Source of the DNA: Pseudoalteromonas carrageenovora IAM 12662 | GTDB lineage: Bacteria > Pseudomonadota > Gammaproteobacteria > Enterobacterales > Alteromonadaceae | Length of the DNA: 64,000 nucleotides | Direction of reading: 5' to 3' | Assembly: GCF_900239935.1 (NCBI RefSeq) | Contig: NZ_LT965928.1 | Coordinates: 2,148,507-2,212,506, forward strand | In this document: positions 56,313 through 64,000 of the stretch, in pieces | Position numbering within the stretch: position 1 is the stretch's first letter | Layout of the letters: each line of letters begins with the position of its first letter | Notes under the pieces: generated by a model | The model's input: the letters and a program-made list of their open reading frames with translations, nothing else | Database searches by the model: none | Told to the model about the DNA's origin: nothing | Translations under genes and position numbers: made by a program

Positions 56313-56630
56313 CTAGGGCGTGTTGATGTTTGCGGATTGAAATTTGTTCAATCTAGGGGCGATTAAATCGCGGCGCGAGGTTTGTAACCTAGTGGGCTCG
56401 GTAACTGCTCCTGCGTTACCCTACTGGCTTACATCCATTTAAGAATAAGTAAAAACCGAGCAACAAAGAGTTTATTGCCCCTAGGAAGAACCCGAAGGGC
56501 AGCGCATGTTTAGCATTTATGCTGCGTTATCGCCTATTTGTGTGGAATAACCACACTTCATAGGCTCTGCCTTGCCTAAAAACCAAACACACTGCTGCAA
56601 ATTCAACCATCAAAGATCAACATGCCCTAG
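56313..56630 (+). repeat. MITE-like TA-ended repeat, copy A (318 bp)
   Basis: This is the best preserved copy. The left CTAGGGCGTGTTGATGTTTG (56313-56332) and right CAAAGATCAACATGCCCTAG (56611-56630) ends are inverted repeats matching at 18 of 20 positions. TA lies next to GGGC at both ends, compatible with a TA target duplication of the IS630/mariner kind. It encodes no protein of note. The remaining 48 bp of the gap to 56678 hold the terminator at 56651. Confidence 0.85.
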
Positions 56631-56650
56631 CATAACTTTATTTAGTTTAT

Positions 56651-56680
56651 AAACGCGGCTTTAAAATAGCCGCGTTTTTT
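56651..56680 (+). terminator. Terminator between DUF2750/repeat and the hydrolase
   Basis: The stem AAACGCGGCT / AGCCGCGTTT has a 7-base loop and six T residues on the plus strand. The minus-strand tail (TATAAACT) is weaker, so it suits the plus-strand gene best. Confidence 0.85.
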
Positions 56681-57548
56681 ATATCTGCTTTCTAAAATTT
56701 AAATAAGCCACAGTTATAGCCTTAGCATTTTCTATTTGCGGGTAGTGCCCAAGTTCAACAAACCCTTGTACGCGCGCATTTGGTACTTTCTTTTTATAGT
56801 GCTCAAGCATGTGTTTGCCTGATATTGGGTCTTGCTCACCAGCAATAAACGTAACCGGTATATCGCTATTAATAATGGCCCCAACCCAGCGCTGCTCGTT
56901 TTGTTTTCGCTGTGTAATATATTTAATTAGCATGGGCATAACACGTAAACCATTGTTAAATATTAACAACGCCCAAAGCGTATCAATTACCAAAGGGGCT
57001 GGTGGCGTGTTTTTACCAAAAATAGTGGTTAAGTTTTTAACAAACTTTTGTTTGCTCATTAGCTTAGGTACTATCCAGCCAAGTTTTGAAAGTAGCAGCT
57101 TTTGTATAAATAAGGGTTTATGTACGTGTGGAAATAGCCCGCCATTTAAAAAGCACACACTGTTAATGCGTATTTCACTTTTGGTAGCAACTTGTCTTGC
57201 TAATAGCTCTTGCGCCACGGTATCACCATAATCGTGGGCTAGTATGTGTACATCGGTAATATTTAAACGCTTTAAAAATTGCGTGTATAAATCAGCCTGC
57301 TCTGTAATTTTATAAGGTGCGTTTATTGGTTTATCCGAAAGCCCAAAACCCAGCATATCAAGTGTTACTAAAAAATAGTGTTTACTGAGTTCATCCCACA
57401 TACCTTCCCAGTCCCAGCTAGCACTTGGAAAGCCATGAATTAAAAGTAGCGCGGGGTTATTTGCATCCCCCGCTGTTTTAGTAAAAATTTGATTGGCATT
57501 TATATCAATAAACTGCCCGTTTGTTTGCCACTGCGAAAGCGTATACAT
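56679..57548 (-). CDS. Alpha/beta hydrolase, MEST-like
   Basis: 289 residues. LLLIHGFPSASWDWEGMW gives the oxyanion region and AHDYGDTVAQELL the nucleophile elbow with Asp106, as in epoxide hydrolases and haloalkane dehalogenases. The C-terminal part (NGGLFPHVHKPLFIQKLLL, QRWVGAI, GHYPQIENA) closely follows vertebrate MEST/PEG1. The reaction is unknown. No signal peptide is seen, so it is cytoplasmic. It stands alone between two repeat elements. Confidence 0.88.
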   Translation of the reverse strand: MYTLSQWQTNGQFIDINANQIFTKTAGDANNPALLLIHGFPSASWDWEGMWDELSKHYFLVTLDMLGFGLSDKPINAPYKITEQADLYTQFLKRLNITDVHILAHDYGDTVAQELLARQVATKSEIRINSVCFLNGGLFPHVHKPLFIQKLLLSKLGWIVPKLMSKQKFVKNLTTIFGKNTPPAPLVIDTLWALLIFNNGLRVMPMLIKYITQRKQNEQRWVGAIINSDIPVTFIAGEQDPISGKHMLEHYKKKVPNARVQGFVELGHYPQIENAKAITVAYLNFRKQI

Positions 57549-57614
57549 AGGCTGCTACCCATTAATTTTTATTATTGTAATGGTTAGTTTTATCACAAGA
57601 GCTACACACAGAGG

Positions 57615-57789
57615 TAGGGTGTTTTGATCTTTACAGGTTGAAATTTGTCCAATTTAGAGGCGATTAAATAGCGGCACAAGGTTTGTAATCTAGTAGGTTC
57701 GGTAACTGCTCCTGCGTTACCCTACTGGCTTACATCCCGTAAGAATAAGTAAAAGCCGAGCAAAGCTTCCGCGTCTTGCTCACGCCCTA
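57615..57789 (+). repeat. MITE-like TA-ended repeat, copy B (175 bp, shortened)
   Basis: The left end TAGGGTGTTTTGATCTTT and the following block (TTGAAATTTGTCCAATTTAG, GTTTGTAATCTAGTAGG, GGTAACTGCTCCTGCGTTAC, CCTACTGGCTTACATC) match copy A. The right half of copy A is missing; instead AGCAAAGCTTCCGCGTCTTG leads to a right end CACGCCCTA. It fills most of the 286-bp gap after the hydrolase gene start. Confidence 0.8.
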
Positions 57790-57834
57790 ATATAACTAAT
57801 TCATAAAATTCGCATTGGTTTGTTAAAAGTAATT

Positions 57835-59160
57835 TTAAAATTTAATAGTGTAATCCATATATACTCGATGATCGGCCCTGTCACCTTTAACACCATCAAC
57901 ACTGCCTGTTTTTTCGGTTGTGTAATCTAAAAACAACCAACGTAAGCTTAAGCCTTTTATTGCCTCAACTTTATAACGAGTATCTACAGCCCAGTATTTT
58001 TCATCTGCCGTACCACCGGCTTTTCCAATGGCTGAATTTTCTGCATCACTACCGCTTGTGTAATAAAACTTAGTGGTTAAACCCGATGTAACGGCTTTTA
58101 AATTAATACCTATACGCGCCTGCCAGGTTACTTCGTTTTGGTTTGTTAAATCGGCACCAATTAATGATCGTGTAGGAAATGGATTAGTACCATGATCGCC
58201 ACTAAAGTTATCTTCTATCCATGCATCGCTTACCTTGGTAAACGCCGCACCCAGTGTCCAAATATCTTTTTTCCAATTAGCATCTAAATAATAAGCAAAA
58301 CCATCGTTTTCGCTTTTAGTAACGCCAGAAATCGCACCTAGTGCATCTTCGTCATCTAAATCGCCACCTTCTGCGCCGGTTACAAATAAATCACCGTCGT
58401 CTTTTGAGGTAAACACGCCGCTTGAAAGTGTTAACTTGCTTTGCTTAAGTTTAATATCGTAACTGGCTTTAAGGCCCATTTTGCTTAGGTAGTCGTGAGA
58501 GTTTAAATATTCAGCGTCAATTTTAAGTGCATCTTTTTTGTAACTTGCGCCTACACCCCAAATTACACTTATAGCGCCATTGTGAGATTGATCGGTTGAA
58601 AAATCTTCCCACCTGTCATCGTGGCGGCGGCTCCATTTATCGTATGCGAAGCCGTATACTTTGGTATTGCCCATTTTGTAATCGCCAAATACACCTCTAA
58701 AGGTATTAGGAATAGCGCGGCTACCTGAGCTTTTTAAAAGCATGCTTTTGGTTTTTTGTCCGCCTATTTTAACATGGCCTTTGTCACCTAATTTAAAATC
58801 AATAAAGTATTGGCCAAATTTAGAAAAGCTATCGTCTACACCGCCTTTTTCATCCCCAGCAGGTAAAATATTATTTTGCGCGCTACCGGTTGAGTTGTAA
58901 TTGAGCACGGTATAGTTAGACACTCCAAAGCTAATTAAGTCATTAAAATAGCCCGACTGATAATTGAGCTCTATACCTTGTGCAAAGGTTGAATCGTCAC
59001 TGACGTCGTTATCGTAATCGCGGTCAAAATAAATTGACCTTAATTTAATATTAAATTCGTCTTGCTCAGTAAGTCCATTAATAGAAGCATACGAAGGAAT
59101 TGAAACACAAATTAACACCACACCTGTTATTGCAAATATTCTCGAAAACTGTTGAGCCAT
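57835..59160 (-). CDS. OprD-family outer membrane porin
   Basis: 441 residues. A signal peptide (about 1-25, cleavage after SYA) is followed by amphipathic beta strands and a C-terminal Phe (YMDYTIKF), with the OprD-like opening FNIKLRSIYFDRDYDND and DFKLGDKGHVKIGGQ. OprD porins pass amino acids, peptides, aromatic acids or chito-oligosaccharides; the substrate here cannot be told. GGAGA lies six bases before the ATG. No catabolic genes are adjacent. Confidence 0.82.
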   Translation of the reverse strand: MAQQFSRIFAITGVVLICVSIPSYASINGLTEQDEFNIKLRSIYFDRDYDNDVSDDSTFAQGIELNYQSGYFNDLISFGVSNYTVLNYNSTGSAQNNILPAGDEKGGVDDSFSKFGQYFIDFKLGDKGHVKIGGQKTKSMLLKSSGSRAIPNTFRGVFGDYKMGNTKVYGFAYDKWSRRHDDRWEDFSTDQSHNGAISVIWGVGASYKKDALKIDAEYLNSHDYLSKMGLKASYDIKLKQSKLTLSSGVFTSKDDGDLFVTGAEGGDLDDEDALGAISGVTKSENDGFAYYLDANWKKDIWTLGAAFTKVSDAWIEDNFSGDHGTNPFPTRSLIGADLTNQNEVTWQARIGINLKAVTSGLTTKFYYTSGSDAENSAIGKAGGTADEKYWAVDTRYKVEAIKGLSLRWLFLDYTTEKTGSVDGVKGDRADHRVYMDYTIKF

Positions 59161-59616
59161 ATTTATCTCCGCTACCTTGTTTTAATTACGGTTTTATATT
59201 GCTCTAAAGCAACTAATCTTTTACTCATACGCCAAGCTAGCACCAAAATAAATATAGATTACTTTCTCAAGAATTAGACATTTAACAATGTTTTTTGCAT
59301 AAATTATCTGTACAAGTTAGAAGATTAGGCTCTACACATACTTTTAAGCGTACGTAATCATCATCAACGTATCCCGAAACATAAGAAAAAATGCGTCTAA
59401 AATTACGGGCTTCGTGACTCTTTAAATATCAGAAATATAATTTATAAATAACTTAATACATATAAATTACTTACAGAAATAAATCAGCGCCAAGCTCCTA
59501 TTAAATATATAGTTATTAATTAAGAACAAAGTTGTATCCTCTCTAAAAAGTGCTATATTTATCACGGTATTAAAATAGAAACACACCTACTGCGACTCAT
59601 AAAAAAGGATTGATTA
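59161..59616. other. 456-bp divergent gap, nothing identified
   Basis: The region between the porin and the sensor kinase has no open frame, RNA gene or strong hairpin that I can see. It should hold both promoters. Confidence 0.5.
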
Positions 59617-62295
59617 ATGACTCAAGCACGGCCGGTTAATAAAGGGTTATTAATCTCATTGCTTCCTCACGTCATTTTATTAGTTGCGGGCATCATACTT
59701 ACCTACTTTGCTCATATTAAACATCAAGAAGCTTTAAACAATAAGATAAACAATGCACTTGATAACCGCCTCTCCTCGCTTTCTACAGGTATTAACAGTA
59801 GGCTCGATTTGTATCAATATGGGCTATTTGGTTTAAAGGGCTTTGTACATGGTATAGGTGCAAATAACCTAAACTATCAAGCCATATTTAACTATTCTGG
59901 TAGTCGTAACTACGCTAAAGAATTCCCTGGAGCTAATGGTATTGGCTTTATAAAAAAAGTTGGGGTTGAGCAATTAAATCAATTTTTAAGCGATGCAAAA
60001 AACGATAGACCCGATCAAACATTTAATTTAAATACACTCGTAGCATCTAGTAATGAGCATTTTATAATTCAATATATTTTTCCTGAGCAAAAAAATATAC
60101 AAGCAATTGGGTTAGATATTGGATCAGAGAGTATGCGCAAACAAGCAGCACTCAATGCTGCCTTATATAATACAGCCCAATTAACGGCCCCACTAACTTT
60201 AGTACAAGCAGATAAACTCTCCCATCAAGGCTTTTTAATATTAGTGCCAATATATAAAACCATTACTATTTCTGATAATAAAAAACAGCGACTGAATGAG
60301 CTTTTAGGTTGGGCATATTCTCCGTTATTAATCGACAAAATTTTAGACTCACTTGCACATCTTGATGAAAATCAACTAACGATAAGTGATATAAATAACA
60401 ATACTGAGACTGATTTTTTTAGTTACGGCATAAAAAGCGAAACTAACCATTATCAATTAGCTAAAATAATAAAATTAATGGGTAGAACGTGGAAAATTAC
60501 CATTAATGCCTCAGATGCCTTTATTTATAATCTTCATCTTCCTAGTCGTTATCAAGCCATTGTTAATGGCTCTTTTGCCACTATTGGCTGTATGTTTATC
60601 GCTTTTTTAATGCAATTGTTTATTTTTAGAAGAAGCCAAAGAATTAAAAGAAAAGCGCTTCAGGCTAAAAAAAATAAGCTCGCATTACAGCAAGCCAATT
60701 TGAAATTAGAAAGCGAAGTTAAACAACGTACGCAAGAAATAGCCGATATGAGTATGTTACAGCGCAGTATTGTAAACAGCACTAGCTACTCAATTATTGC
60801 AACCGACTTACAAGGGGTTATTACTTTATTTAACCCTGCAGCGGAGAAATTATTAGGTTATAAAGCCGATGATATTATTGGCATTCAAAGCCCAAGTATT
60901 TTTCATTTAAAAGAAGAGGTTGTAAATAAAGCAAGGTTGCTCACAAAAGAGTTAAACCACCCCGTTACCCCTGGTATTGAAGTACTAACGATTAAAGCAA
61001 CATCAACCACTCCAGATATTAACCAATGGACATACGTCACCCAAAATGGCCAACACATACAAGTTAATTTAAGCGTTACTTCTTTATTAAATAACGAAGG
61101 CGATACCGTTGGCTATTTAGGTATTGCGTATGATTTAACTGAGCAAATTGACCACGAACAAGCGCTCGGTCACGCAAAAGAACTTGCTGAACAAGCATCG
61201 CAGGCTAAGTCTGAATTTTTAGCAAACATGAGCCACGAAATACGAACCCCCATGAACGGTATACTTGGCACATTACAACTATTACAAGAACAACCGCTTA
61301 ATGAAAAATCAAAAGAGTATTTAAAAAAATCACTGTATTCAACTCGAGCGCTTACCACCATTATTAATGATATTCTTGATTTTTCTAAAATTGAGGCAGG
61401 TAAATTATCTCTTGAGCATAAGCCTTTTGATTTATTTGAACTTATTCATCATTTAGAGTCTGATTTAGCCCTACAAGCACACGATAAAAACATATACCTT
61501 AAATTTGAAATTAATATTAAACATAAATTCTGGATTGGCGACCCAGTTAGATTAAGACAAATATTTTTAAATTTAATTTCCAACGCAATTAAGTTCACCT
61601 CACAAGGCGGTGTAACGATAAGCTTTAACTTAACGGATGAAAAAAGAATATGTTGCAAGGTCTCAGACACAGGTATAGGAATATCAGAGCAAGCAATTGA
61701 ACGCTTATTTGAGCGCTTTGAACAAGCAGAAAAATCAACCACTCGTGAATATGGCGGCACTGGCCTTGGTTTACCTATCACTAAATCGTTAATCAGTTTA
61801 ATGCATGGCGAAATAAAAGTATTAAGCCAGTTAGGTTCTGGTAGCCAGTTTTACGTCTACCTACCTTTAGAGCAAGCTAAAGTAGACGAAAGCGAATTAA
61901 AAATAAGCAGTGCAGAATTTCCTGACTTATCAGAAAAAATTATTTTATTAGCAGAAGATAATAAAATAAACCAACTAGTAGCCTCAGCCATGCTTGAACC
62001 TACTAAAGCAACAGTTGTAATAGCCAACAACGGCTTAGAAGCAATTGCACTGTACAAGTCGCATAAGCCCGACATTATTTTTATGGATATACAAATGCCT
62101 AAAATGGACGGACTTGAAGCGTGTAAACAAATTAAAGTACTTGATAGTGAGCAAGTTGTTATTGCATTAACTGCGAATGTGTTTACAGAACAAAAAGAAA
62201 TATACAAACAATTATTTGATGGCTATGTTTCTAAGCCAATAGAAAAACATGAACTTATTGCCATTTTATCAACTCTTGATTTAGTCGATAGTTAA
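59617..62295 (+). CDS. CHASE-PAS hybrid sensor histidine kinase
   Basis: 892 residues. Order: membrane helix (about 10-30), periplasmic CHASE domain (about 75-300, with FPGANGIGFIKKV), second helix (about 315-338), short coiled coil, PAS (about 385-510), HisKA with His540 (MSHEIRTPMNG), HATPase (NAIKFTSQGG, DTGIGIS, GGTGLGLPI) and a receiver domain with Asp824 (FMDIQMPKMDG). CHASE domains bind small extracellular ligands. No partner regulator or Hpt gene is adjacent, so the output is unknown. AAAGGA precedes the ATG. Confidence 0.95.
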   Translation: MTQARPVNKGLLISLLPHVILLVAGIILTYFAHIKHQEALNNKINNALDNRLSSLSTGINSRLDLYQYGLFGLKGFVHGIGANNLNYQAIFNYSGSRNYAKEFPGANGIGFIKKVGVEQLNQFLSDAKNDRPDQTFNLNTLVASSNEHFIIQYIFPEQKNIQAIGLDIGSESMRKQAALNAALYNTAQLTAPLTLVQADKLSHQGFLILVPIYKTITISDNKKQRLNELLGWAYSPLLIDKILDSLAHLDENQLTISDINNNTETDFFSYGIKSETNHYQLAKIIKLMGRTWKITINASDAFIYNLHLPSRYQAIVNGSFATIGCMFIAFLMQLFIFRRSQRIKRKALQAKKNKLALQQANLKLESEVKQRTQEIADMSMLQRSIVNSTSYSIIATDLQGVITLFNPAAEKLLGYKADDIIGIQSPSIFHLKEEVVNKARLLTKELNHPVTPGIEVLTIKATSTTPDINQWTYVTQNGQHIQVNLSVTSLLNNEGDTVGYLGIAYDLTEQIDHEQALGHAKELAEQASQAKSEFLANMSHEIRTPMNGILGTLQLLQEQPLNEKSKEYLKKSLYSTRALTTIINDILDFSKIEAGKLSLEHKPFDLFELIHHLESDLALQAHDKNIYLKFEINIKHKFWIGDPVRLRQIFLNLISNAIKFTSQGGVTISFNLTDEKRICCKVSDTGIGISEQAIERLFERFEQAEKSTTREYGGTGLGLPITKSLISLMHGEIKVLSQLGSGSQFYVYLPLEQAKVDESELKISSAEFPDLSEKIILLAEDNKINQLVASAMLEPTKATVVIANNGLEAIALYKSHKPDIIFMDIQMPKMDGLEACKQIKVLDSEQVVIALTANVFTEQKEIYKQLFDGYVSKPIEKHELIAILSTLDLVDS

Positions 62296-62304
62296 TTTAG
62301 GCAT

Positions 62305-62348
62305 TAAAAAACCCAGTTAATACATCTTCCGATATAAATAACTGGGTT
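62305..62348 (-). terminator. Terminator after tRNA-Ser, shared with the kinase
   Basis: The stem AACCCAGTTA (62310-62319) / TAACTGGGTT (62339-62348) has a 19-base loop. The minus-strand tail is a run of T residues, so it ends the tRNA transcript; the plus-strand tail is weak. Confidence 0.8.
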
Positions 62349-62358
62349 CTTAGAATAA

Positions 62359-62448
62359 TGGTGGAGAGAGAGGGATTCGAACCCTCGTTAGGGATTAACC
62401 TAAACACACTTTCCAGGCGTGCGCCTTCAGCCACTCAGCCATCTCTCC
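62359..62448 (-). tRNA. tRNA-Ser (GGA)
   Basis: A 90-base cloverleaf with encoded CCA. The acceptor stem is GGAGAGA / TCTCTCC; the anticodon loop CTGGAAA gives anticodon GGA; the long variable arm is typical of tRNA-Ser, and the T-loop GGTTCGAATCC is intact. Confidence 0.97.
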
Positions 62449-62566
62449 AAAGTGTTGCACTGCAACAGCGCGTTATAGTATGAAATAGGTTACACAGGTG
62501 CAAGGCATTTTTAAGTTTGCACCGTTAAATGCCTATTTATCAACCAGTAATTTATAAAAGGCATAA

Positions 62567-62600
62567 AAAAACGGCTAAACCAATAGGCTTAGCCGTTTTT
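62567..62600 (-). terminator. Rho-independent terminator of nadA
   Basis: A 12-bp stem (AAAAACGGCTAA / TTAGCCGTTTTT) has a 10-base loop. A- and T-runs on both sides make it bidirectional; it lies 15 bp after the nadA stop. Confidence 0.92.
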
Positions 62601-62614
62601 ATACATTGGGATAA

Positions 62615-63655
62615 TTACTTAGCCATGTTTGCTGTAAAGTCCAACATGCGGTTAAGTGACTTAAGCGCGCCTTCACGTAAGTCCATATCTACAAATATTT
62701 CCTTACCTTTAGCGTCGATTAAAGCTTCTTCAATCGCTTTTAAGCCGTTCATTGCCATCCAAGGGCAATGAGCACAACTTTTACAAGAAGCGCCTTCACC
62801 GGCTGTTGGAGCTGCAAAAAACTCTTTTTCTGGGCATAACTGCTGCATTTTATAAAATATGCCACGATCAGTGGCTACAATAAACTTTTTGTTGTCCATT
62901 GTCTGTGCAGCTTTAATTAATTGGCTTGTAGAACCTACGGCATCAGCCAGCGCTACAATTTCTGCCGGCGATTCTGGGTGAACCAATACACCCGCGTCTG
63001 GGTGTAGTGCTTTCATGTCTTTAAGTGCTTTTGTTTTAAACTCGTCATGTACGATACATGCGCCGTTCCACATTAGCATATCGGCACCGGTATTTTTTTG
63101 AATATAGCTACCAAGGTGCTTATCTGGGCCCCAAATAATTTTTTCGCCTTGCTCATCGAGGTGCTCTACTATCTCAAGTGCACATGATGAGGTTACAATC
63201 CAATCTGCACGCGCTTTAACAGCCGTTGAGGTATTTGCATACACAACGACTTTACGATCAGGGTGCTCGTCACAAAACGCTGAAAACTCGTCTATTGGGC
63301 AGCCAATATCTAACGAACACGTTGCTTCAAGCGTTGGCATAACAACTGTTTTATTTGGCGTTAAAATTTTAGCTGTTTCGCCCATAAACTTTACGCCCGC
63401 TACGATGATCATATCGGCATCGTGGCGTGCACCAAAACGCGCCATTTCTAGCGAGTCGGCAACGCAGCCGCCGGTCTCTTCAGCAAGGGCTTGAATTTCT
63501 GGATCGGTATAATAATGCGCTACAAGTACTGCATTTTTATCTTTCAGTAATTGTTTAATACGCGCTTTATATTCGCCTTGCTCGTCTTGTGTTAACGGTG
63601 CTGGCTTAGGAGGGAAAATATAACCTTCAGGCATAATAGTTTGAGCTAGACTCAT
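62615..63655 (-). CDS. nadA: Quinolinate synthase
   Basis: 346 residues from the ATG at 63655. NadA condenses iminoaspartate with dihydroxyacetone phosphate to quinolinate in NAD synthesis. With this start, Cys113, Cys200 and Cys297 fall at the same numbers as the E. coli [4Fe-4S] ligands, which favours it over a GTG four codons upstream. [21 protein letters not shown] and [10 protein letters not shown] are clear. It lies between tRNA-Ser and the tRNA-Lys genes on the same strand; nadB is not in the window. Confidence 0.98.
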   Translation of the reverse strand: MSLAQTIMPEGYIFPPKPAPLTQDEQGEYKARIKQLLKDKNAVLVAHYYTDPEIQALAEETGGCVADSLEMARFGARHDADMIIVAGVKFMGETAKILTPNKTVVMPTLEATCSLDIGCPIDEFSAFCDEHPDRKVVVYANTSTAVKARADWIVTSSCALEIVEHLDEQGEKIIWGPDKHLGSYIQKNTGADMLMWNGACIVHDEFKTKALKDMKALHPDAGVLVHPESPAEIVALADAVGSTSQLIKAAQTMDNKKFIVATDRGIFYKMQQLCPEKEFFAAPTAGEGASCKSCAHCPWMAMNGLKAIEEALIDAKGKEIFVDMDLREGALKSLNRMLDFTANMAK

Positions 63656-63796
63656 GTTCTCGACCACTTATCTACAGTGCATTAATTACGGCGAATTATA
63701 CGAGAATATAAACATAAATAACAGCAAACTAGCGGGGCTGTTTATAAAAAATAAAATGGGAATTTAAAAAAGAATATAAAGGAAAGTATTAGAGAG

Positions 63797-63872
63797 TGGT
63801 GGGTCATGATGGATTCGAACCATCGACCAATTGATTAAAAGTCAACTGCTCTACCAACTGAGCTAATGACCC
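63797..63872 (-). tRNA. tRNA-Lys (TTT)
   Basis: A 76-base cloverleaf with encoded CCA. The acceptor stem is GGGTCAT / ATGACCC; the anticodon loop CTTTTAA gives anticodon TTT, and the T-loop GGTTCGAATCC is intact. Confidence 0.97.
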
Positions 63873-63936
63873 GCTCTAATATAAATTTGCTTTGAAAAAA
63901 GCTACGTAAATCCGTCGATTAAAACTACTCATAGAA

Positions 63937-64000
63937 TGGTGGGTTATGATGGATTCGAACCATCGACCAATTGATTAAAAGTCAACTGCTCTACCAACTG
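63937..64000 (-). tRNA. tRNA-Lys (TTT), second copy, cut by the window end
   Basis: The 3' 64 bases of a second tRNA-Lys with CCA. The sequence is identical to the first copy in the shared part except for one acceptor base (ATAACCC in place of ATGACCC). The 5' end lies beyond the window. Confidence 0.93.

Noticed and set aside
61857..62207. 116-codon open frame antisense to the receiver domain of the sensor kinase
   Set aside because: Shadow of a well-conserved domain; serine/isoleucine-rich and without family match.
1..64000. CRISPR array, prophage, or defence island
   Set aside because: No regularly spaced repeats, phage structural genes, integrase or recognised defence genes were found; RecBCD is present as a housekeeping repair operon.

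Overview
The window looks like a chromosomal segment of a marine gammaproteobacterium of the order Alteromonadales, most probably Pseudoalteromonas. The reasons are AT-rich DNA, three large TonB-dependent receptors, a cbb3 oxidase cluster with an embedded fnr, the yejL-yejM and mfd-csiV neighbour pairs, and many gene types usual in that group (DUF2750, DUF2937, AceK, agmatine deiminase pathway). Genus is an inference from gene content. No prophage, CRISPR array, plasmid origin or complete insertion sequence was seen.

Layout. 1-6.5 kb: yejL, a shortened yejM-like membrane protein, a DUF4124 protein, aceK, a LysR regulator, a ferritin-like DUF2383 protein and an orphan exbD. 6.6-11.3 kb (minus): a FecI-type sigma factor, a FecR anti-sigma factor and a TonB receptor carrying an STN signalling domain, i.e. 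a cell-surface signalling unit. 11.4-14.3 kb: a DUF2937 protein and a LysR regulator divergent from a peroxiredoxin-like/HAD pair. 14.7-22 kb: a PilZ-like protein, aguA-aguB (putrescine from agmatine), mfd, csiV and a small lipoprotein. 22-27.1 kb (minus): an unknown two-helix membrane protein, a second TonB receptor and a small lipoprotein.

27.4-37.5 kb: ccoNOQP, ccoH, ccoI, ccoS (55 aa), a TauE/SafE-type protein and fnr, then uspE and ttcA. This is a microaerobic respiration block with its assembly factors and oxygen-sensing regulator. 37.5-41.7 kb (minus): a membrane-anchored unknown with a secreted lipase-like hydrolase, then a soluble PAS-PAS chemotaxis receptor. 42-51 kb (minus): recC-recB-recD. 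51-54.5 kb (minus): a third TonB receptor followed by a PhoD-like phosphatase, preceded by three half-sites with the 11-bp phasing of PhoB boxes. 54.6-59.2 kb: an Old Yellow Enzyme, a DUF2750 protein, a MEST-like alpha/beta hydrolase and an OprD-like porin. 59.6-64 kb: a CHASE-PAS hybrid histidine kinase, tRNA-Ser, nadA and two tRNA-Lys genes, the second cut by the window edge.

The most notable non-genic structure is a dispersed short repeat with terminal inverted repeats and TA ends (MITE-like). Copies lie at 41685-41971, 56313-56630 and 57615-57789, with fragments near 14454 and 40142. A second, unrelated inverted-end repeat lies at 39925-40141. The most unusual gene is the STN receptor, which has a complete second signal-peptide-like segment and a possible ribosome binding site inside the reading frame, between the signalling domain and the plug.
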